DNA of 16,342 nt from an uncultured Oxalobacteraceae bacterium (GTDB lineage Bacteria > Pseudomonadota > Gammaproteobacteria > Burkholderiales > Burkholderiaceae), in assembly GCA_946478765.1 (NCBI GenBank), contig CAMLDH010000051.1, positions 1 to 16,342 on the forward strand, read 5' to 3'. Positions 1-9,640 of the stretch are shown one piece after another. Numbering within the stretch: position 1 is the stretch's first letter; every line of letters begins with the position of its first letter. The translations under genes were made by a program, and so were the position numbers. The notes beneath the pieces are model-generated. The model saw only the letters and a program-made list of their open reading frames with translations, was not told the origin of the DNA and searched no databases.

Positions 1-396
1 GGGCGGCGAATCGATCGTTGTCGCGGCGAGCAGCAGTACGGCGCCCGCCGCCAGCGAAACCGCAGCGCCGGCGACAGCGGCGATTGCCATGGCAAGCGGT
101 CCTGGCAATTGCATGCCAAGCAGCCACTCAGGTAATGCAGTAAGGCTGCTTTGCTTGATTTCCGGCGCCATCGTGACCCAGGCCGTGACGTACGCCCCAA
201 CCGCCATGAAGCCCATATGCCCAAAACTGAGGACCCCGGAATTCCCGATGAAGACATACAGTCCGACGACCAGTACAACTGATATGAATAGCTCGCTGAT
301 GGTGCGCGTGAATTCCGGGAAGCCTAGCAACCACGCGGCCAGGCCGATGGCAGCGATCAAGCCCATCAGCACGGCATTCATGCCGGTGCGTGACAT
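1..396 (-). CDS. livM: LIV-type branched-chain amino acid ABC transporter permease LivM, N-terminal part (cut by window edge)
   Basis: Membrane permease of a branched-chain amino acid (HAAT/LIV) ABC importer, expected to pair with LivH and be driven by LivG/LivF. The frame is open from an ATG at 396 to base 1, giving 132 residues of a family normally near 300-350. Visible hallmarks are an N-terminal hydrophobic helix (about residues 10-25), a second helix around 36-52, and the family motif GNSGVLSFGHMGFMAVGAY at about 53-71, matching the usual GxxGxxSxGHxxFxxxGAY. The ATG overlaps the livH stop codon by one base (TGATG), so translation is probably coupled. The C-terminal half lies outside the window. 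A related substrate such as urea cannot be excluded from sequence alone. Confidence 0.9.
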   Translation of the reverse strand, partial: MSRTGMNAVLMGLIAAIGLAAWLLGFPEFTRTISELFISVVLVVGLYVFIGNSGVLSFGHMGFMAVGAYVTAWVTMAPEIKQSSLTALPEWLLGMQLPGPLAMAIAAVAGAAVSLAAGAVLLLAATTIDSPP

Positions 397-1301
397 CAGA
401 TTCTTCCTTGAAAAACTTTGCGAGAGAATAGTCCCGCAGGGCGCGCCAGCAATATGCCAATCACCGCAAGGTAAAGCAGCGCATCGCGATAGGGCCGATA
501 GTCCGCAGGGAGCACCGTTTGCAGCAGGACACTGACGCCTCCGAGCAGGAATCCGGCTCCAACCGCGCCTGGCAGACTGCCAAGCCCGCCCACTACGGTT
601 GCCACAAAGGCCATCATCACGATCGTGCCGCCCATTCGGATGTCGGCAACGCCTGTCTGCGGCAGGAGCAAAAGGCAGGTCAGTCCCGCCAGACACCCGC
701 TCAGCGCGAAGGCGGCGAGCACGATGCGATCGGCAGGCACACCAAGCATTTGTGCCATCAGCGAGTTTTCCGCCGATGCGCGCATGGCAATCCCAAATCG
801 GGTACGAGTCAGAAAGAGAACCAGCATGACGAGAGAAAGCGCGGTGACCGAAATGGTGACCAATTGCAGGGCTGCGATCCGCAACCCCATGATCAGGATG
901 GGTTGCGACAATGACGGCCAAAGATTGATTGCAATTGGGCGTCCGCCATAAACCATCAGGAGAATGCTCTGTATGCCGGTCCCTAACGCAAAGGAGCCGA
1001 TCATGAGAACGGAGGGGTTGTATCCGCGTAACCTGCGGAATAGAACCAGTTCTGAAACCACCGCAAGAGCGGCTCCAACGAGCAAGACGAATGGAACGAG
1101 TACCACCGTAGGAAAAGAACCCATAAGGAGTCGGGCACTGCCCTCGGTCGCGGGCATAAGCAGCGAAAATGCGCCTACTGCGACAAAGTCGCCATGGGCA
1201 AAGTTGACCAGCCTCATGACGCTGAAAATCAAGCCGATACCCAGTGCGGCCAGTGCATAAATGCTGCCTAAGGCTAACGCATCGACAAATGACTGAATCA
1301 T
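396..1301 (-). CDS. livH: LIV-type branched-chain amino acid ABC transporter permease LivH
   Basis: Integral membrane permease of the importer, 301 residues, normal length for LivH. The sequence is strongly hydrophobic throughout. Its N-terminus carries the family pattern LGSIYALAALGIGLIFSVMR followed by NFAHGDFVAVGA (about residues 11-44), diagnostic of LivH-like permeases. A longer open frame runs upstream to 1439, but the ATG at 1301 begins the conserved region and is preceded by a GAGGGG Shine-Dalgarno, so I take it as the start. It lies 13 bp downstream of the livF stop and overlaps livM by one base. It should form a heterodimer with LivM. Substrate specificity within branched-chain or related compounds is inferred from family only. 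Confidence 0.93.
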   Translation of the reverse strand: MIQSFVDALALGSIYALAALGIGLIFSVMRLVNFAHGDFVAVGAFSLLMPATEGSARLLMGSFPTVVLVPFVLLVGAALAVVSELVLFRRLRGYNPSVLMIGSFALGTGIQSILLMVYGGRPIAINLWPSLSQPILIMGLRIAALQLVTISVTALSLVMLVLFLTRTRFGIAMRASAENSLMAQMLGVPADRIVLAAFALSGCLAGLTCLLLLPQTGVADIRMGGTIVMMAFVATVVGGLGSLPGAVGAGFLLGGVSVLLQTVLPADYRPYRDALLYLAVIGILLARPAGLFSRKVFQGRI

Positions 1302-1314
1302 TGTTGCCCCTCGC

Positions 1315-2031
1315 CTAAAATCCGAAGTATGCCCGCTCGAGCTCTCCGGTACGTTCCAGCGCGCACGCCTGCCCCGAAAGTGCGATTTGACCGGCACGCA
1401 AAATGTGAATATCGGCTTCAAGCGCGACCGCCCTGGCATAGCTTTGCTCGGCCATAAGCAATGTCAGGTCTCTACGTTCTTGTAGTTGAATGAGCGTCAT
1501 GTAAATCTCATCGATGAGCTTTGGCGCAAGCCCGAGTGATGGCTCATCGAGCGCTACAATCCGGCTTCTGGTCATGAGCGCGCGCCCAATCGCCAGCATC
1601 TGCTGTTGGCCACCCGACAACACTCCCGCGAGGGTATCGCGGCGCTCCCGAAGTGCTGGAAACATCTGGAATACGAAATCAAGGTCTTCTTCGATCTGAT
1701 CCTTACTGCGTATGAGGTGCGCACCGATCAATAAGTTTTCCTTGATCGTCAAAGTCTGGAACACATCCCGGCCTTCCGGCACCATTGTGTAGCCTCTCCG
1801 GACGACGCGATCAGGGGACTGTCCGATCGTATCCCGGCCGTCAATTTGTATTTCGCCGCCTGACGGCTTCACCGCTCCAGCCAAGGCGCGCAACAACGTT
1901 GACTTTCCGGCGCCGTTGGCGCCGACAATAAAAAGGCGTTGTCCGGGCAACACGTTGAACGAAACGTTGCGCAACGCGATCAACTGGCCATAACGAACCT
2001 CCAGGTTCCGAACATGGACAGCAGCGTTCAT
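1315..2031 (-). CDS. livF: LIV-type ABC transporter ATP-binding protein LivF
   Basis: Cytoplasmic ATPase subunit, 238 residues, the normal LivF length. Motifs in order: Walker A GANGAGKST at 37-45, ABC signature LSGGQQQ at 138-144, Walker B ending in LDEPS at 161-165, and the segment MAEQSYARA at 193-201. The last replaces the H-loop histidine with Gln, as is usual in LivF (VEQN). The MVPEGRDVF stretch at 83-91 is also typical of LivF rather than LivG. The start ATG overlaps the end of livG by 4 bp (ATGA), so the two ATPases are probably made in balanced amounts. It should heterodimerise with LivG on the LivH/LivM membrane core. Confidence 0.95.
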   Translation of the reverse strand: MNAAVHVRNLEVRYGQLIALRNVSFNVLPGQRLFIVGANGAGKSTLLRALAGAVKPSGGEIQIDGRDTIGQSPDRVVRRGYTMVPEGRDVFQTLTIKENLLIGAHLIRSKDQIEEDLDFVFQMFPALRERRDTLAGVLSGGQQQMLAIGRALMTRSRIVALDEPSLGLAPKLIDEIYMTLIQLQERRDLTLLMAEQSYARAVALEADIHILRAGQIALSGQACALERTGELERAYFGF

Positions 2032-2786
2032 GCCGAAGCCGCCTTCGCCGTTGAGCGAGGCGCGCTCTCAAGACCACCTCCCAGATATGCCGCACGCAGG
2101 CGAGCGCTTCGGCGGATGACATCAGCATTCCCGAATTCGATCACTTCCCCACCATCAAGTACGTAAGTGGTCGAGCAAAGATGCAAAATCATCGGAAAGT
2201 TATGCTCAATCAGCAAGATGCCGGTTCCGTGTTCCCTCACGATATTCTGAATCACTTCGCAGAGTGCTTCGACTTCGTGTTCCGACATGCCTGCCGCAGG
2301 CTCATCGAGAAGCAAGTAGCTGGGATATCCCGCCAGTGCACGCGCAATCGCGGCGCGCCGTTGGTCTGTATAGGAAAGTTCGCCAGCGAGTCTGGAAGAG
2401 GCTGCCTCAATCCCAAGCAGCTTGAGCGCTTCGCGCGCGGCGGCGCCAGACCGGGACGAACTCCAACCCAATGCCATACCTGCTGCAGCGATGTTTTCCA
2501 GCACCGTCATCTCCCGGAACAACCTGCCAGCCTGAAATGTCCTGGATATTCCGAGCTTGCGAATCGAGTAGGAGGACATGCCTTGCAGAATAGTGCCGTT
2601 GCATCGGACCTCCCCTGCAGTGGGAGCGCAAAAGCCGGTTAACACATTGATCATCGAGCTCTTGCCACCGCCATTGGGACCGATCAACCCTGTCACGGTT
2701 GACTGTCTGACTGAGAGCGTCACATCTCGCAGCGCCAAAAGACCACCGAATGCAAGCGAGACCTTGTTGGAGTCCAGCGTATTCAT
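2028..2786 (-). CDS. livG: LIV-type ABC transporter ATP-binding protein LivG
   Basis: Second ATPase subunit of the importer, 252 residues from the ATG at 2786. An in-frame ATG at 2852 would add 22 residues without family resemblance; neither start has a strong Shine-Dalgarno, and the shorter one matches the usual LivG N-terminus (KVSLAFGGLLALRDV). Motifs: Walker A GPNGGGKSS at 36-44, Q-loop Gln85, Walker B LLLDEP at 158-163, H-loop His195 in LLIEHNF. The ABC signature reads LSYTDQRR at 137-144, whereas the family norm is LxYGxQRR, so the conserved glycine is Thr here. It is the first gene of the visible operon; a truncated transposase lies just upstream. Assignment as LivG rests on family motifs and gene order. 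Confidence 0.92.
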   Translation of the reverse strand: MNTLDSNKVSLAFGGLLALRDVTLSVRQSTVTGLIGPNGGGKSSMINVLTGFCAPTAGEVRCNGTILQGMSSYSIRKLGISRTFQAGRLFREMTVLENIAAAGMALGWSSSRSGAAAREALKLLGIEAASSRLAGELSYTDQRRAAIARALAGYPSYLLLDEPAAGMSEHEVEALCEVIQNIVREHGTGILLIEHNFPMILHLCSTTYVLDGGEVIEFGNADVIRRSARLRAAYLGGGLESAPRSTAKAASA

Positions 2787-2915
2787 TAGTACAGACTTTT
2801 CACTGGCACGCCTACCGCAGGTGCTTGCGCCAATGTGTGCGCATGCCGACATTTGGACGAGGACGTCCTGAAAATCGAGGAAATTGCATTGACAGCCGCC
2901 GCCGTGGCGTGGAGT

Positions 2916-3050
2916 TCACGATGGACGTCTGCAGCAACAATTCTGGCGGTTATCCACCGGTTTACGCCCCGGATAACGACGCGCCTTTGGCCTTGGCAAC
3001 AACGGCTTGACTCCTGCCCCTAACTCGTTGCCAATAAGAAGTTTTGCCAT
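2916..3050 (-). pseudogene. N-terminal remnant of an IS5-family (DUF4096-type) transposase
   Basis: A 44-codon frame starting at an ATG with a good Shine-Dalgarno (GAGGAAGAG). About the first 37 residues resemble the N-terminal DUF4096 domain of IS5-type transposases: the segments [22 protein letters not shown] and the spacing from the start match the usual pattern (ELW..VxPLLPxPKxRRxxPGRKPxDxR). The otherwise conserved Trp after EL is Gly. After residue 37 the similarity stops in all three minus-strand frames, so the element is truncated near base 2940 rather than simply frameshifted. I see no catalytic DDE region or recognisable inverted repeats nearby. It marks an old insertion and deletion next to livG. 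Identification is from remembered family patterns. Confidence 0.55.
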
Positions 3051-3288
3051 GATTGCTCTTCCTCTTTCTTTCTCTTCATTTAGAGAGAGAACATGACAGA
3101 AAAGATTCATTTATTTAGACGCTCTAAGGTTATTTTTCTTTACGCACCACGAGTTTTACTGTGTCATAAAAATCCCTTATTCTCTGAAGTACCGCGTTTC
3201 GCCAAACCGAACGGTCCGACCCGAAGGCCGGCAATCATTCCAAGCCAAGCACGGCACCATGCCGGGACGGCGCCAGGATCGTCCGTGG
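3051..3288. other. AT-rich intergenic region between kinase gene end and transposase remnant
   Basis: About 240 bp with no convincing gene on either strand. The stretch 3060-3180 is clearly richer in A/T than its surroundings and includes a purine/pyrimidine-rich tract at 3061-3090 that supplies the Shine-Dalgarno of the transposase remnant. A small inverted repeat, CGGCA-CCA-TGCCG, sits around 3251-3265, just past the kinase stop, but lacks a T-run and is not a convincing terminator. Confidence 0.4.
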
Positions 3289-6200
3289 TTACCGGCTAGT
3301 TCCCCCCCCGACCTCTTCCACCAAGCACAGCACGGCCCGGGACTGGTAATTCCTGGCCAGCGAATTCAACTGGCTCGCAAAGGGACGATAGCGTTCGTCC
3401 AGTTGCGCCAAATAGTCTGCCCGCGCCATGATGTCATGCATGTTGCGCAGTTTGGCCAGACGGTGCAGAACCTCCATTTCTTCCACCGGCGGCGCCACGA
3501 TGGGCTCCGTCCCATGCGCCGAAGGCGGCCCCGCTGCCGATGGAGCGTAGTGCCATTCCAGTTGCAGCAACGTTGCAATCTGGTCGAGAAGCTTATCCAC
3601 GTCGATCGGTTTGGGGAGAAAGGCATTCCCCCCGGCCCGCAGGCTTTTCTCGCTATCGCTCGCGGATACGCTGGCCGATGTCACGATAATCGGTATCTCC
3701 CTGCAAGCCGGGAGCTGACGCAGGCGGCGCATGGCTTCCGGCCCATCCATCTCCGGCATGACGATGTCCATCAGGATCAGGTGCGGCCGCAGGCGTTGCG
3801 CCATGTCCAATCCTTCGCGGCCATTTGTCGCCTCGGCCAATTCGAAGCCGAGCGGCGTTAATAAATCGGTGATCACCCCCCGGTTCTCGGCGCCATCGTC
3901 GACCACCAGGACCTTCCGGCGCGGTCCCGCATACCCGGTCACGTTTCTCCTGGCCGTTATTGCCGTTTCCGCCTGCGCCAGCTGCACCTCCAACTCAAAC
4001 CGGAAAGTGCTGCCCTGGCCGAGTTGGCTTTCGACCTGGATATCGCCGCCCATCAGGCGCACATATTGCCGGCTGATGGTCAGGCCCAGGCCGGTACCGG
4101 CGAGACGACACCGCGTCTCGCCGGCCTGTTCGAAAGGTTGGAAGATAGCGCCCAGTTGATTCGCGGCGATGCCGATACCGGTGTCCTGTACCTCGAAACG
4201 CAGCCGGGCAGGAGGTGCAAAGCGCACCCGCAGGACGACTTGGCCGCGATCGGTGAATTTGACAGCGTTGGACAACAGGTTGAGCAAGACCTGGCGCAGC
4301 CGCTTTTCGTCGCCCCGAATCCATTGGGGCACATCCGGGGCGACGTCGCAGCCTAGGTCCAGCCCCTTCTGCGCCGCTTTCACGCCGACGATGTCGATCA
4401 TACTCTGCGCGAATCTCGGAAGCTGGAGGTCGGCCAGGTAGAGTTCCATCTTGCCGGCTTCGATCTTGGCCAAGTCCAGGATGTCATTGATGAGGGTGAG
4501 CAGGTGTTCGCCGCTTTTTCGGATCACGTTCACCCCAGTGAGCTGCCGTTCGCCTAGCGTCAGGTCCTGTTCCAGGATCTGGGCATAGCCGAGAATGCCA
4601 TTGAGCGGGGTGCGTAGTTCATGGCTCATGTTGGCCAGGAACGCGCTCTTGGCCTGGTTGGCCGCTTCCGCGACATGTCGCGCTTCCCGTTCGGCTTCGG
4701 CATGCTTGCGCTCGGTTAGATCGAGGACGAAAGCGACGCCGGTTTCCTGGGATTTTTCAAAAAAGGTGGCGCCGAGGAGAATCGGGAGGCGGCTGCCATC
4801 CTTGCGGATGAATTCCTTTTCGAAGGGGGAAGCACTGCCGGTCCGCTTGAGCTCGTCGACGGCGTGTGCATCGGTTTGGCGATATTGGGGCGGCGTGAGA
4901 TTCGTCCACCGCAGTGCTCCAGACTTCAAATCGTCCCTCGAATACCCCGCCATTTGCAGGAAAGTATCATTGGCCTCGCTAATGGCGCCGTGCAAATCCC
5001 AGAAGAACACCCCGATGATGTTGGAATTGACCAGGCGCTGGATGCGGCCATGGCTTTCCCGCACATCAGCATAGAGCTGGGCATTTTCCAGCGAGATGGC
5101 GGCCTGGGAGGCCAACAATTCCAGCACCTGGATCCGGTCTTGGGTGAAGGCCTGGGTAGCCAGATAATGTTCCAGATACAGCAAGCCGATCAGGTTGGCT
5201 TGACGCAGGATCGGCATGCACAGCACGGATTGGGGATGCTGTTGCGCAAAGTAGGGATCGGCCGCAAACAGGTGCGGTTCGGCGACATTCATCAGCAGCA
5301 CCGGCTCCCGGCTGCGCCGGACATAATGGAGAATAGCCAGGGGGAACTGCCCATGCGGCAGGGGTTGCCCGTGATGCAACCGTACCTGCACCGCCTGTTG
5401 CTCGACCTTCGCCTCGGCGGCCAGCACCAGTTCGTCTCCCTGGGCCAGCAGCAGGCAGCCGCATTGCGCTCCGGCGTTTTCGAGCACGATGCGCATGAGA
5501 ATGTCAATCAGATCGTCGAGCACAATACAGCCGGAGATGGCTTGCGAGGCCTTGGCCACGGAGAGCAGGTCAAGCCGAGGCTGGCCCTCGACAGGCGTGA
5601 CCACAGCACGCTTGGTACGCACACGCAACTGAGGGTACTGCTCCTCGAGTTGCCTCACCTTGCCGTCAGCGCCCCACTGGGCATAGCACTGGCGCGCCTG
5701 TTCCAGATGGGCATTGCTGGAAGTCGGCAGGTCGCGTGCCAGATAGAACCGGGCGGCGAGTTCGTGGGCGATGGCTTCGTTCTGCACGAAACCGTTGTTG
5801 CGTGCCGAGCGGGCGGCTTTTTCGTAGAGACGCATCGCGTCAGGATCGCGGCCTTCGATTCGGGCGATCTCGGCGGCGGCGAGCGCGGCACAGTTTTCAA
5901 AGTTCTCCGGACAGTTCGCGGCCCAGGCCTGGAGCTGCGTGTGATGGGTAGCCAAGGCCTCGACATGCTGCCGGCTTGAAGCGGCGCAATCGCAGGATGC
6001 GGCATGGGAAAGGGCCGTGTAAAAGTGATACTCTGCCGTTTCCAGAGATCCTCGCAATATCCGCACCAGCCGCTCCGCTCTTTCCGAGGCATCTATCGCA
6101 CATGCATAATCGCCGGCAAAAAAGCGCGCCTGCAGCTTGCGGACCCAATAGCAGCCCTCGGCCCACGCCAGACCCGGGTTACTGGCGAAACGACGCTCCA

Positions 6201-9200
6201 TCTGCAGCTCGTCAAACTGTTCGTCATCAAAAGAACCGAATTCAGCCGTCAAACCGCGGAGCGTGCGGATAAATACGAGTTGTGTAACGATGGTGTCAAT
6301 AACGAAACCGAACTGTATCTTCTGCACAAACGCGAGGCCGTACTCGGCTTCACGCTGCACCTCGATGAGCGGATCGCCCGCCGCGAGCAGGTTCGCGTTC
6401 AGGTTGCTACAGCAGTACGCCCCATAAGTAAGGTCGCCACTCTGGTTTGCGGCATCGAACGCGCGGCGCAGCAGATCACGGCCAGTCTGGAGATGCCTCC
6501 CCCATATCATGATGTGAGCCCCGGAGAGCAAATAGATCCTGGCTTGGAACCGCCTCAGCCCGCGTCGTTCGACCAGTTTGCAGCCGAGGTCGCCTAATCG
6601 AAATCCGGTCTGGTGGTCACCGAAATGCGGTTCGCCCCCCATGGCAAGCGACATGCCAAGCCATTCATAGGCGTAGCACGAACTGTCGCAGTTGCCATGT
6701 TCGAGGCTGAGGTTCACCACCCTGCAGGCGGCTAGAAAAGGAAGGTTCGACTCCATAAGCCATGCAGCCGTCACGAGCCTGATCAGGACATCCAGAGTGG
6801 CAAGCAATGCGGGGTCGCTCATCAAAGGCAGCTCGATAAGTTCCTCGATCGTGTGATTCCCGAGCCGGGACCAGATCTGCTCGTATTCGCGCCGCGCCTC
6901 CTCTTGCGTTGGATGCGGCGACCAGTCGATGCCTAGTTGCCGGAGGTAGTCGAGACAGACGACGATCGCGCGCCCACCTTCATCGAGCGTCATGTATAAC
7001 TCCACGCGAAGACACGCGACGGCTGCTCGCTCAACTGTCGTAACGGCGCGTGTTGCCAGCGCCGTCAGGCGCTGCTCCGCTTCCACCAGCGCGCCGGTCA
7101 GGAATTCACATTCGGCCCGGTTCAGTTCCAATGCGAAGGGGAGTTCATACCGCCGCTCCCAGCAATCCTCCGCCAGCAGTGCTTCACCCGCGATGAGATA
7201 GGTAAGCGCCGAAGCATAGGCAGTGGAGGCCTTGGCGCGCTTGCCGGCCAGCAGGTTCAGTTCAGCCATCTGCCCCCGCTCTTCCTGCGATTCGACCAGG
7301 TCGCTGCCTCGATTGAGCTGGTTGACGACATCGAAAATCCTGTCTGCGATCGCCTCGGGCGTCAGGCTGGACACCAGGATGCGACCGATGCGCAGGTGCA
7401 TCCCGGCGCGCAAGTCAGACGGGATCAGCGAATAGGCTGCTTCCTGAACCCGGTCATGGAGGAGGGTATAAGTCTCCTCATCCCGGAACACCAGGCCCAC
7501 CCGCTCGGCTTCCCACAGGACGGCGTGGATCGCCTGCGCGGATTGCCCGAGGACCAGGCCGAGCGTCGCGGCGTCGGCGGCATTGCCCAGACAGGCGAAC
7601 TGTGTCAAGGCGTCTTGTGTGCCCTGTGGCAGGCGGGCGAGCTTGCCCACCATCAGGTCCACCACGTTGTCCGTATAACCCTTGGCGTGGATGCGCTTCA
7701 GATCCCACACCCACTCCCCTTGGCCGGAGTCGAAGGTGAGCAGCTTCTCCTCGACCAGTGCTGTCAGGAACTGGATGGCGAAGAAGGGATTGCCGCCAGT
7801 CTTTTCCAATACTAGTTGCACCAGCGGCATGGCCTGTGCAGGCGGGCAATGCAGCGACTCGGCTACGAGCCGCCCGACATCGCCCGGCGTCAGGGGGACA
7901 AGGACGATCTCATGCACGGCGCTGCCCGCCTGGCGGATCGCCTCCAAGCGGCGCATCAGCGGGTGGGTCGCCTCCACCTCGTTGTCGCGATAAGCGCCGA
8001 CCAGCAACAGGTAACGCACGTCCGGGTGGGTCGCCAGATCTGCGAGCAGATCGAGCGTTGCCGCGTCCAGCCACTGCAGGTCGTCGAGGAACAGTACCAG
8101 CGGGTGCGCTTGCCTGGCGAACACGCCGAGGAAGCGCCGGAACACCAGTTGGAAGCGGCGTTGCCCCTCCTGCGGCGGCAGGTCTGGCACGGGCGGCTGT
8201 GGGCCGAGAATCAGCTCGAGTTGGGGGATCAGATTGACCATGAGCTGGCCGTTGGGACCCAGCGCCTCACGAATGGCGTCCCGCCATTGCCCGATTCGGG
8301 CGTCGCTCTCACCCAGGATCTGACACACCAGGCTGTCAAAAGCCTGGGCCAGGGTGACATAGGGAATATCGCGCTTGTATTGATCGAACTTGCCGGCGAT
8401 GAAAAAGCCGCGCTTTTCGACGATCTGCTGTTGCAACGCATTGACCAGCGCGGATTTCCCGATCCCGGAATAGCCGGACACCGTGACCAGCACTGGTGTA
8501 CCCGTCGTGGCTGCCGTCTCGAACGCGGCCAGCAGCGTCGCTTTTTCCTGCTCGCGTCCATAGAGCTTATGCGAGATCAGGAGGCGGTCTGGAATATCTC
8601 GCGTGCCGAGTGCGAATGGCTCGACCTGTTGGCATGCCTGCCATTGAATCCGGCAACGCTCCAGATCGGCCAAGAGACCGCCGGCACTCTGATACCGGTC
8701 CTCCGGCGCCTTGGCCAGCAGTTTCAGCACAAGATCCGACACCGGTTGCGGAATCTCCGGCATCAGGTCCGACACGGCGGGCGGCGTCCGGGCGATGTGG
8801 CAATGCACCCATTCCGGTGGATCGTCCGCCTGAAAAGGCAACTGCCCGGTCAACAGGCGATACAAAATGATCCCCAGCGAATAGAAATCCGTCCGGTAAT
8901 CGGCTTGGCGGTTCATCCGGCCAGTCTGCTCGGGCGAGAGATAGGCCCAGTCGCCTGCGGCGGCCGGGCGCGCGGAAGCGCCTGTCGCGCGCTCGCGCGA
9001 GGTGGCCCGGCTCAGATCCGCCAGCCGCACCTGACCGCCATCGCGCGCGAGCAGAATGTTTGCGGGGCGCAGATCGTGATGGATAATGCCGGCCGCATGC
9101 AGGGCGGCCAAGGCGCGGGCCAACTGGCTGGCAATGTGCAGGGCGGCCGGCAGAGCCACGCGTCGCTGGCGTGCCAGAACGGTCTCCAGACACGCGCTGG

Positions 9201-9459
9201 CGAAGTGCTCCAGGACCAGGACCAGGCTCCCCCCTTCATCGTGCAGGGCAATCGGTCTGATGATCTCGGGAACATTCAGGAATTGCAGCAACGCATATTC
9301 GTGTCTGAGGCGCATGCCCTCAGCTGCACCGATGTTGTCGCGATCGGGGAGTTTCAGGAGGACGGCGGTGCCGTCATGTACATGACGGGCGCGATAGAAC
9401 TCGCCACCAGCAGTCGCGCAAATCCGCTCGACGAGTTGATAACTACCAATATTATTCAT
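3289..9459 (-). CDS. Giant hybrid Ser/Thr kinase - AAA ATPase - GAF/PAS - histidine kinase - receiver protein
   Basis: Soluble 2056-residue signalling protein of the class often named trifunctional serine/threonine-protein kinase/ATP-binding protein/sensor histidine kinase. Domains in order: kinase-like 1-270 (Lys36, Glu54, catalytic loop HHDLRPAN 127-134, DLS 148-150 in place of [13 protein letters not shown] 175-184); AAA/NACHT-like ATPase 298-600 (Walker A GYSGIGKS 329-336, Walker B LFLDD 456-460); helical/TPR-like 680-1280; GAF about 1300-1460; PAS about 1468-1585; HisKA with His1613 in [10 protein letters not shown]; HATPase_c with N-box NAVKF 1731-1735, DTGIGIA 1759-1765 and GTGLGL 1788-1793; receiver 1848-1965 with Asp1854/1855, phospho-acceptor Asp1898, Thr1927, Lys1950; helical tail to 2056. 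No transmembrane helix or signal peptide is evident, so it probably senses a cytoplasmic cue. The ATG has a GGAAG Shine-Dalgarno 4 nt upstream. It looks monocistronic. The signal and output are unknown. Confidence 0.93.
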   Translation of the reverse strand: MNNIGSYQLVERICATAGGEFYRARHVHDGTAVLLKLPDRDNIGAAEGMRLRHEYALLQFLNVPEIIRPIALHDEGGSLVLVLEHFASACLETVLARQRRVALPAALHIASQLARALAALHAAGIIHHDLRPANILLARDGGQVRLADLSRATSRERATGASARPAAAGDWAYLSPEQTGRMNRQADYRTDFYSLGIILYRLLTGQLPFQADDPPEWVHCHIARTPPAVSDLMPEIPQPVSDLVLKLLAKAPEDRYQSAGGLLADLERCRIQWQACQQVEPFALGTRDIPDRLLISHKLYGREQEKATLLAAFETAATTGTPVLVTVSGYSGIGKSALVNALQQQIVEKRGFFIAGKFDQYKRDIPYVTLAQAFDSLVCQILGESDARIGQWRDAIREALGPNGQLMVNLIPQLELILGPQPPVPDLPPQEGQRRFQLVFRRFLGVFARQAHPLVLFLDDLQWLDAATLDLLADLATHPDVRYLLLVGAYRDNEVEATHPLMRRLEAIRQAGSAVHEIVLVPLTPGDVGRLVAESLHCPPAQAMPLVQLVLEKTGGNPFFAIQFLTALVEEKLLTFDSGQGEWVWDLKRIHAKGYTDNVVDLMVGKLARLPQGTQDALTQFACLGNAADAATLGLVLGQSAQAIHAVLWEAERVGLVFRDEETYTLLHDRVQEAAYSLIPSDLRAGMHLRIGRILVSSLTPEAIADRIFDVVNQLNRGSDLVESQEERGQMAELNLLAGKRAKASTAYASALTYLIAGEALLAEDCWERRYELPFALELNRAECEFLTGALVEAEQRLTALATRAVTTVERAAVACLRVELYMTLDEGGRAIVVCLDYLRQLGIDWSPHPTQEEARREYEQIWSRLGNHTIEELIELPLMSDPALLATLDVLIRLVTAAWLMESNLPFLAACRVVNLSLEHGNCDSSCYAYEWLGMSLAMGGEPHFGDHQTGFRLGDLGCKLVERRGLRRFQARIYLLSGAHIMIWGRHLQTGRDLLRRAFDAANQSGDLTYGAYCCSNLNANLLAAGDPLIEVQREAEYGLAFVQKIQFGFVIDTIVTQLVFIRTLRGLTAEFGSFDDEQFDELQMERRFASNPGLAWAEGCYWVRKLQARFFAGDYACAIDASERAERLVRILRGSLETAEYHFYTALSHAASCDCAASSRQHVEALATHHTQLQAWAANCPENFENCAALAAAEIARIEGRDPDAMRLYEKAARSARNNGFVQNEAIAHELAARFYLARDLPTSSNAHLEQARQCYAQWGADGKVRQLEEQYPQLRVRTKRAVVTPVEGQPRLDLLSVAKASQAISGCIVLDDLIDILMRIVLENAGAQCGCLLLAQGDELVLAAEAKVEQQAVQVRLHHGQPLPHGQFPLAILHYVRRSREPVLLMNVAEPHLFAADPYFAQQHPQSVLCMPILRQANLIGLLYLEHYLATQAFTQDRIQVLELLASQAAISLENAQLYADVRESHGRIQRLVNSNIIGVFFWDLHGAISEANDTFLQMAGYSRDDLKSGALRWTNLTPPQYRQTDAHAVDELKRTGSASPFEKEFIRKDGSRLPILLGATFFEKSQETGVAFVLDLTERKHAEAEREARHVAEAANQAKSAFLANMSHELRTPLNGILGYAQILEQDLTLGERQLTGVNVIRKSGEHLLTLINDILDLAKIEAGKMELYLADLQLPRFAQSMIDIVGVKAAQKGLDLGCDVAPDVPQWIRGDEKRLRQVLLNLLSNAVKFTDRGQVVLRVRFAPPARLRFEVQDTGIGIAANQLGAIFQPFEQAGETRCRLAGTGLGLTISRQYVRLMGGDIQVESQLGQGSTFRFELEVQLAQAETAITARRNVTGYAGPRRKVLVVDDGAENRGVITDLLTPLGFELAEATNGREGLDMAQRLRPHLILMDIVMPEMDGPEAMRRLRQLPACREIPIIVTSASVSASDSEKSLRAGGNAFLPKPIDVDKLLDQIATLLQLEWHYAPSAAGPPSAHGTEPIVAPPVEEMEVLHRLAKLRNMHDIMARADYLAQLDERYRPFASQLNSLARNYQSRAVLCLVEEVGGGTSR

Positions 9460-9463
9460 TGGA

Positions 9464-9479
9464 CTTCCATGCCTGGAAG
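9464..9479 (-). promoter_or_regulatory. Inverted repeat containing the ribosome binding site of the hybrid kinase gene
   Basis: On the minus strand the sequence CTTCCA-GGCA-TGGAAG forms a perfect 6-bp stem with a 4-nt loop, ending four bases before the kinase ATG. The Shine-Dalgarno GGAAG is the 3' arm of the stem. In mRNA it could therefore be partly hidden, or the palindrome could be a protein-binding site. The geometry is seen directly; any regulatory role is inference, and a 6-bp stem can arise by chance. Confidence 0.35.
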
Positions 9480-9542
9480 GAGACGTGTCGCTGGTCGAAG
9501 CAATTTTCTTCGTGTCTTTCCAGACCCCGCACCATCACGTAG

Positions 9543-9640
9543 CTAAGGAGTTGCGCAGAAATAAGTTGGTGAACTTTGAGATCAGTTTCAGTCTTGACCG
9601 CTTTAAAAATTCACGAACTTATTTCTGCGCGACTCCTAAG
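9543..9640. repeat. 98-bp element with 31-bp terminal inverted repeats (MITE-like)
   Basis: The left arm 9543-9573 and right arm 9610-9640 are inverted copies matching at 28 of 31 positions, sharing the core GCGCAGAAATAAGTT; the spacer is 36 bp. The arms differ at positions 3, 10 and 25 from the outer end. No ORF fits inside. Long, slightly diverged inverted repeats around a short non-coding core are typical of miniature non-autonomous transposable elements. TA occurs just outside both ends (left with one extra G), but a clear target duplication is not proven. There is no T-run, so a simple Rho-independent terminator is less likely, although the hairpin would be very stable in RNA. It lies between the start of the kinase gene and a decayed phospholipase. 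I could not match the ends to a named IS family. Confidence 0.7.

Noticed and set aside
128..460. 110-codon minus-strand frame near the left edge
   Set aside because: Overlaps livM in another frame; the real frame carries the SFGH motif and starts at 396.
4864..5979. 371-codon plus-strand open frame
   Set aside because: Antisense to the GAF/PAS and helical region of the hybrid kinase; composition is typical of a shadow frame and no family is seen.
7816..9546. 576-codon plus-strand open frame opposite the kinase gene
   Set aside because: It is fully antisense to the kinase/ATPase part of the giant protein, whose motifs are unmistakable; its own product has no recognisable domain and arises from high GC at codon positions.
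9543..9640. Rho-independent terminator or CRISPR-like repeat
   Set aside because: No T-run follows the stem on either strand and only one inverted pair exists; there are no regularly spaced direct repeats anywhere in the window.
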